DNA of 64,000 bases from Andeanibacterium sp036384795 (GTDB taxonomy: Bacteria; Pseudomonadota; Alphaproteobacteria; Sphingomonadales; Sphingomonadaceae), in NCBI GenBank assembly GCA_036384795.1, contig DASVLP010000062.1, forward strand, positions 1 through 64,000, given 5' to 3'. Position 1 is the stretch's first letter. Every line of letters begins with the position of its first letter. This document shows, piece by piece, positions 62,337 through 64,000 of this stretch. The notes under the pieces were generated by a model. It was not told the origin of the DNA. It was given only the letters and a program-made list of their open reading frames with translations, and did not search any database. The position numbers and the translations under genes were made by a program.

Positions 62337-64000
62337 TTATGCGACTCCGCGGCGGCGTTCGAGCGTCGCGGGCGTTGCTTCCGCGGACGCGACAGCAACC
62401 CGGTCGCGCCCGCGCGCCTTGGCGTCGAGCAGGGCATTGTCGGCGACTTGCAGCAGGCGCCCGAAGCGGCACAGTTCCGGCGCGCATGCGACCCCCACCG
62501 AAACGGTGATCGGGCCGAGATCGGTTCCGCCATGCGCTGTCTGCAGGTCGGCCACGCGGCCGCGCAGCTCCTCTGCGCGTTCCGCCGCGCGCTCGGCATC
62601 GAGGCCGGGAAGCAGCAGCATGAATTCCTCCCCGCCGTAGCGGAACGCGAGCTCTGGTTCGCGAACGGAAGAACGCAGCAGCCTGCCGACTTCGCGCAGC
62701 ACAGCATCGCCCGCCTCGTGGCCGAAGGTGTCGTTGAACCGCTTGAAATGGTCGACGTCCAGCATCAGGCAGCTGATCGGCTGGCCGCTGCGGAAGGCCT
62801 TGTCGAGCTGGTCCTCGAACACCGTGTCGAGCTGACGGCGGTTGGCGAGGCCGGTGAGCGGATCGGTGAGGGCGAGCTCGCGCAGGGCATCGCGCAAGCG
62901 GAAATTCGCCAGCGCCAGGCTGATGTTCTCCGCCAGCATCGCGAGATAGATTTCCGGCGTCTCCGGTACGCCGGCGCGTGGCGCTTCGAAATAGAGCAGC
63001 CCCAGCGTCTCGCCTTGCGCGATCAGCGGCAGGCAGAGCGTGTCCGGCATCTCGCACCCGGTGAGCGCGAGGTGCTCGCACGGGATATCGACCGCGCGGC
63101 TGGTCGGGCGGTGGGGCAGCCCGCGGCGCAATCCCCAGCAAGAGGTGGGCGCGAACTCGCTCTGCGAATGGACTGGATCGAGCCAGCTGCAGGCCTCGGC
63201 GACGGCGTTGCGCCCGTCGTCGAGCAGATAGAGCCGGCCGGCCCGCGAGGGGACGACCTCGGGCGCGAAGCGGGTGACGATCCGGGTCAGATCCGACAGT
63301 GAATCGCAGCCTTGCAGGCGCTGGGTCATGCGCGAAAGCATATCGCGCATCGCGATGTCGGCATTGCGCTCGGCTTCGAGGCGCTGGCGCTCGAGTCCGT
63401 TGTCGCGGAAGATCTCGATCGCCTTGGTGATGTCGCCGATCTCGTCGATCTGGCCGATCTTGGGCAGCTCGGCCGCATAGTCCTGCTCAGCGAGCCGGGT
63501 GACCACGTCGCTCAGCTTCACCACCGGGCGCAGCACGCGCAGGCGGAACACGAAGAACAGCACGCACAGGAACACGAGGCCGGTGATCGTCAGGGCGATT
63601 TCCGACAGCGCCTTCCACATCCGCGCCCATTCGCCGCTGCGCTGGACGTCGGCCTCGACGCGGCTGTCGACCCGGTCCCGGAAACGCTCGAGCACGGCTT
63701 CGGCGCGGTCGAGCTCGCGCTCGTATTCCGCGCCGAACAGGATCTTGCGCGCCAGCGCCTCGTCGCCGTTGCCGAAGGCGGCGATCGCCCGGTCCTGCTC
63801 GTCGTGCAACGTGTCGGCCTGGGCGATGGCGCTCTTCAGGATCGCCAGCTCGGCCGCGGTTGCTCCGGCATCGGCAATGTCCTGTGCGCGCTCGTCCACC
63901 GGCCGCAACTGGCCGCGCTCGGCGCGGTAGAGCCTGAGGTCCGCCTCGTCGCGCGTGTTGAGGTACTGCCGCGCGTGGTCGGACAGCTCGAACACGTCGT
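62337..64000 (-). CDS. Membrane diguanylate cyclase with HAMP and GAF domains, 5' end cut off by window
   Basis: 554 residues seen. A helical periplasmic-type domain (about 1-135), one membrane helix (LTITGLVFLCVLFFVFRLRV), a HAMP (LRPVVKLSDVVTRLAEQDYA), a GAF-like domain (about 228-378) and a GGDEF domain with LTDPLTGLANRR, LDVDHFKRFNDTFGHEAGD, the active site RYGGEEF and TVSVGVA. Only one membrane helix is present before HAMP, so the missing N-terminus should hold the first helix; a GTG at 63995 is not taken as the start. It makes cyclic di-GMP in the cytoplasm. The position of the inhibitory RxxD site reads REPE, so product inhibition may be lost. It lies 92 bases upstream of actA on the same strand. 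Confidence 0.92.
   Translation of the reverse strand, partial: DVFELSDHARQYLNTRDEADLRLYRAERGQLRPVDERAQDIADAGATAAELAILKSAIAQADTLHDEQDRAIAAFGNGDEALARKILFGAEYERELDRAEAVLERFRDRVDSRVEADVQRSGEWARMWKALSEIALTITGLVFLCVLFFVFRLRVLRPVVKLSDVVTRLAEQDYAAELPKIGQIDEIGDITKAIEIFRDNGLERQRLEAERNADIAMRDMLSRMTQRLQGCDSLSDLTRIVTRFAPEVVPSRAGRLYLLDDGRNAVAEACSWLDPVHSQSEFAPTSCWGLRRGLPHRPTSRAVDIPCEHLALTGCEMPDTLCLPLIAQGETLGLLYFEAPRAGVPETPEIYLAMLAENISLALANFRLRDALRELALTDPLTGLANRRQLDTVFEDQLDKAFRSGQPISCLMLDVDHFKRFNDTFGHEAGDAVLREVGRLLRSSVREPELAFRYGGEEFMLLLPGLDAERAAERAEELRGRVADLQTAHGGTDLGPITVSVGVACAPELCRFGRLLQVADNALLDAKARGRDRVAVASAEATPATLERRRGVA

Overview
The window is GC-rich, gene-dense DNA that looks like an alphaproteobacterial chromosome, most likely from the Sphingomonadales. 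The pointers are a TamA/TamB pair, a Ku/LigD end-joining locus, OmpA with a proline linker, an Alternative Complex III plus caa3 oxidase operon, and several promoters matching the alphaproteobacterial EcfG (general stress sigma factor) consensus GGAAC-N16/17-CGTT. No rRNA, tRNA, CRISPR array, transposase or prophage gene was recognised. The assignment is by gene content only.

Layout. 1-4.8 kb: the 3' part of a LysR regulator, a small subtilisin-like protease, and a minus-strand operon SRPBCC protein / zinc alcohol dehydrogenase / SDR, followed upstream by a small conserved protein. 4.9-12.3 kb: two overlapping minus-strand hybrid kinases, one carrying nine near-identical 92-residue HAMP repeats. 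12.5-16.5 kb: a winged-helix protein with two DUF5985 membrane proteins, a small conserved gene, OmpA with a clear terminator, and a single-domain response regulator. 16.6-20.7 kb: TonB-dependent receptor / YfiR-like periplasmic protein / CHASE8-like hybrid kinase. 20.8-26.6 kb: small proteins, a CinA-like protein with altered active-site motifs, glycogen-debranching-type protein, GT4 glycosyltransferase and a BrkB-type membrane protein. 26.6-33.4 kb: TamA, TamB and a small lipoprotein. 33.4-50.7 kb: stress and carbohydrate/redox genes: DUF3008 and SDR, Ku-LigD-DUF3175, a plus-strand run of hydroxyacid oxidase, ThDP enzyme, duplicated membrane protein, gluconate-dehydrogenase-type subunit 3, GMC dehydrogenase, SDR and GH15, then DUF4396 and an FdhF/YdeP molybdoenzyme. 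50.8-62.2 kb: twelve minus-strand genes without a single gap, encoding Alternative Complex III (ActA-F), a small unknown protein, SCO, and caa3 oxidase subunits II, I, III and IV. 62.3 kb to the end: a diguanylate cyclase cut by the window edge.

How it fits together. Six perfect EcfG-type promoter sequences lie in intergenic DNA and point at OmpA, the response regulator, DUF3008/SDR, the hydroxyacid-oxidase run, the molybdoenzyme pair and a small unknown gene. Much of 13-51 kb therefore reads as a general stress regulon covering envelope, DNA repair and redox. The respiratory operon is a dedicated quinol-to-oxygen chain: ACIII oxidises quinol and passes electrons, probably through ActE and the fused haem c of subunit II, to an A2-type oxidase.

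The most notable observations are a probable ACG start codon for ActA, an intergenic-type palindromic repeat inserted in frame inside ActB, a long structured leader before the DUF3008 gene, a repeat element that seems to supply the ribosome binding site of a membrane-protein gene, and a CinA homologue whose catalytic residues are replaced.
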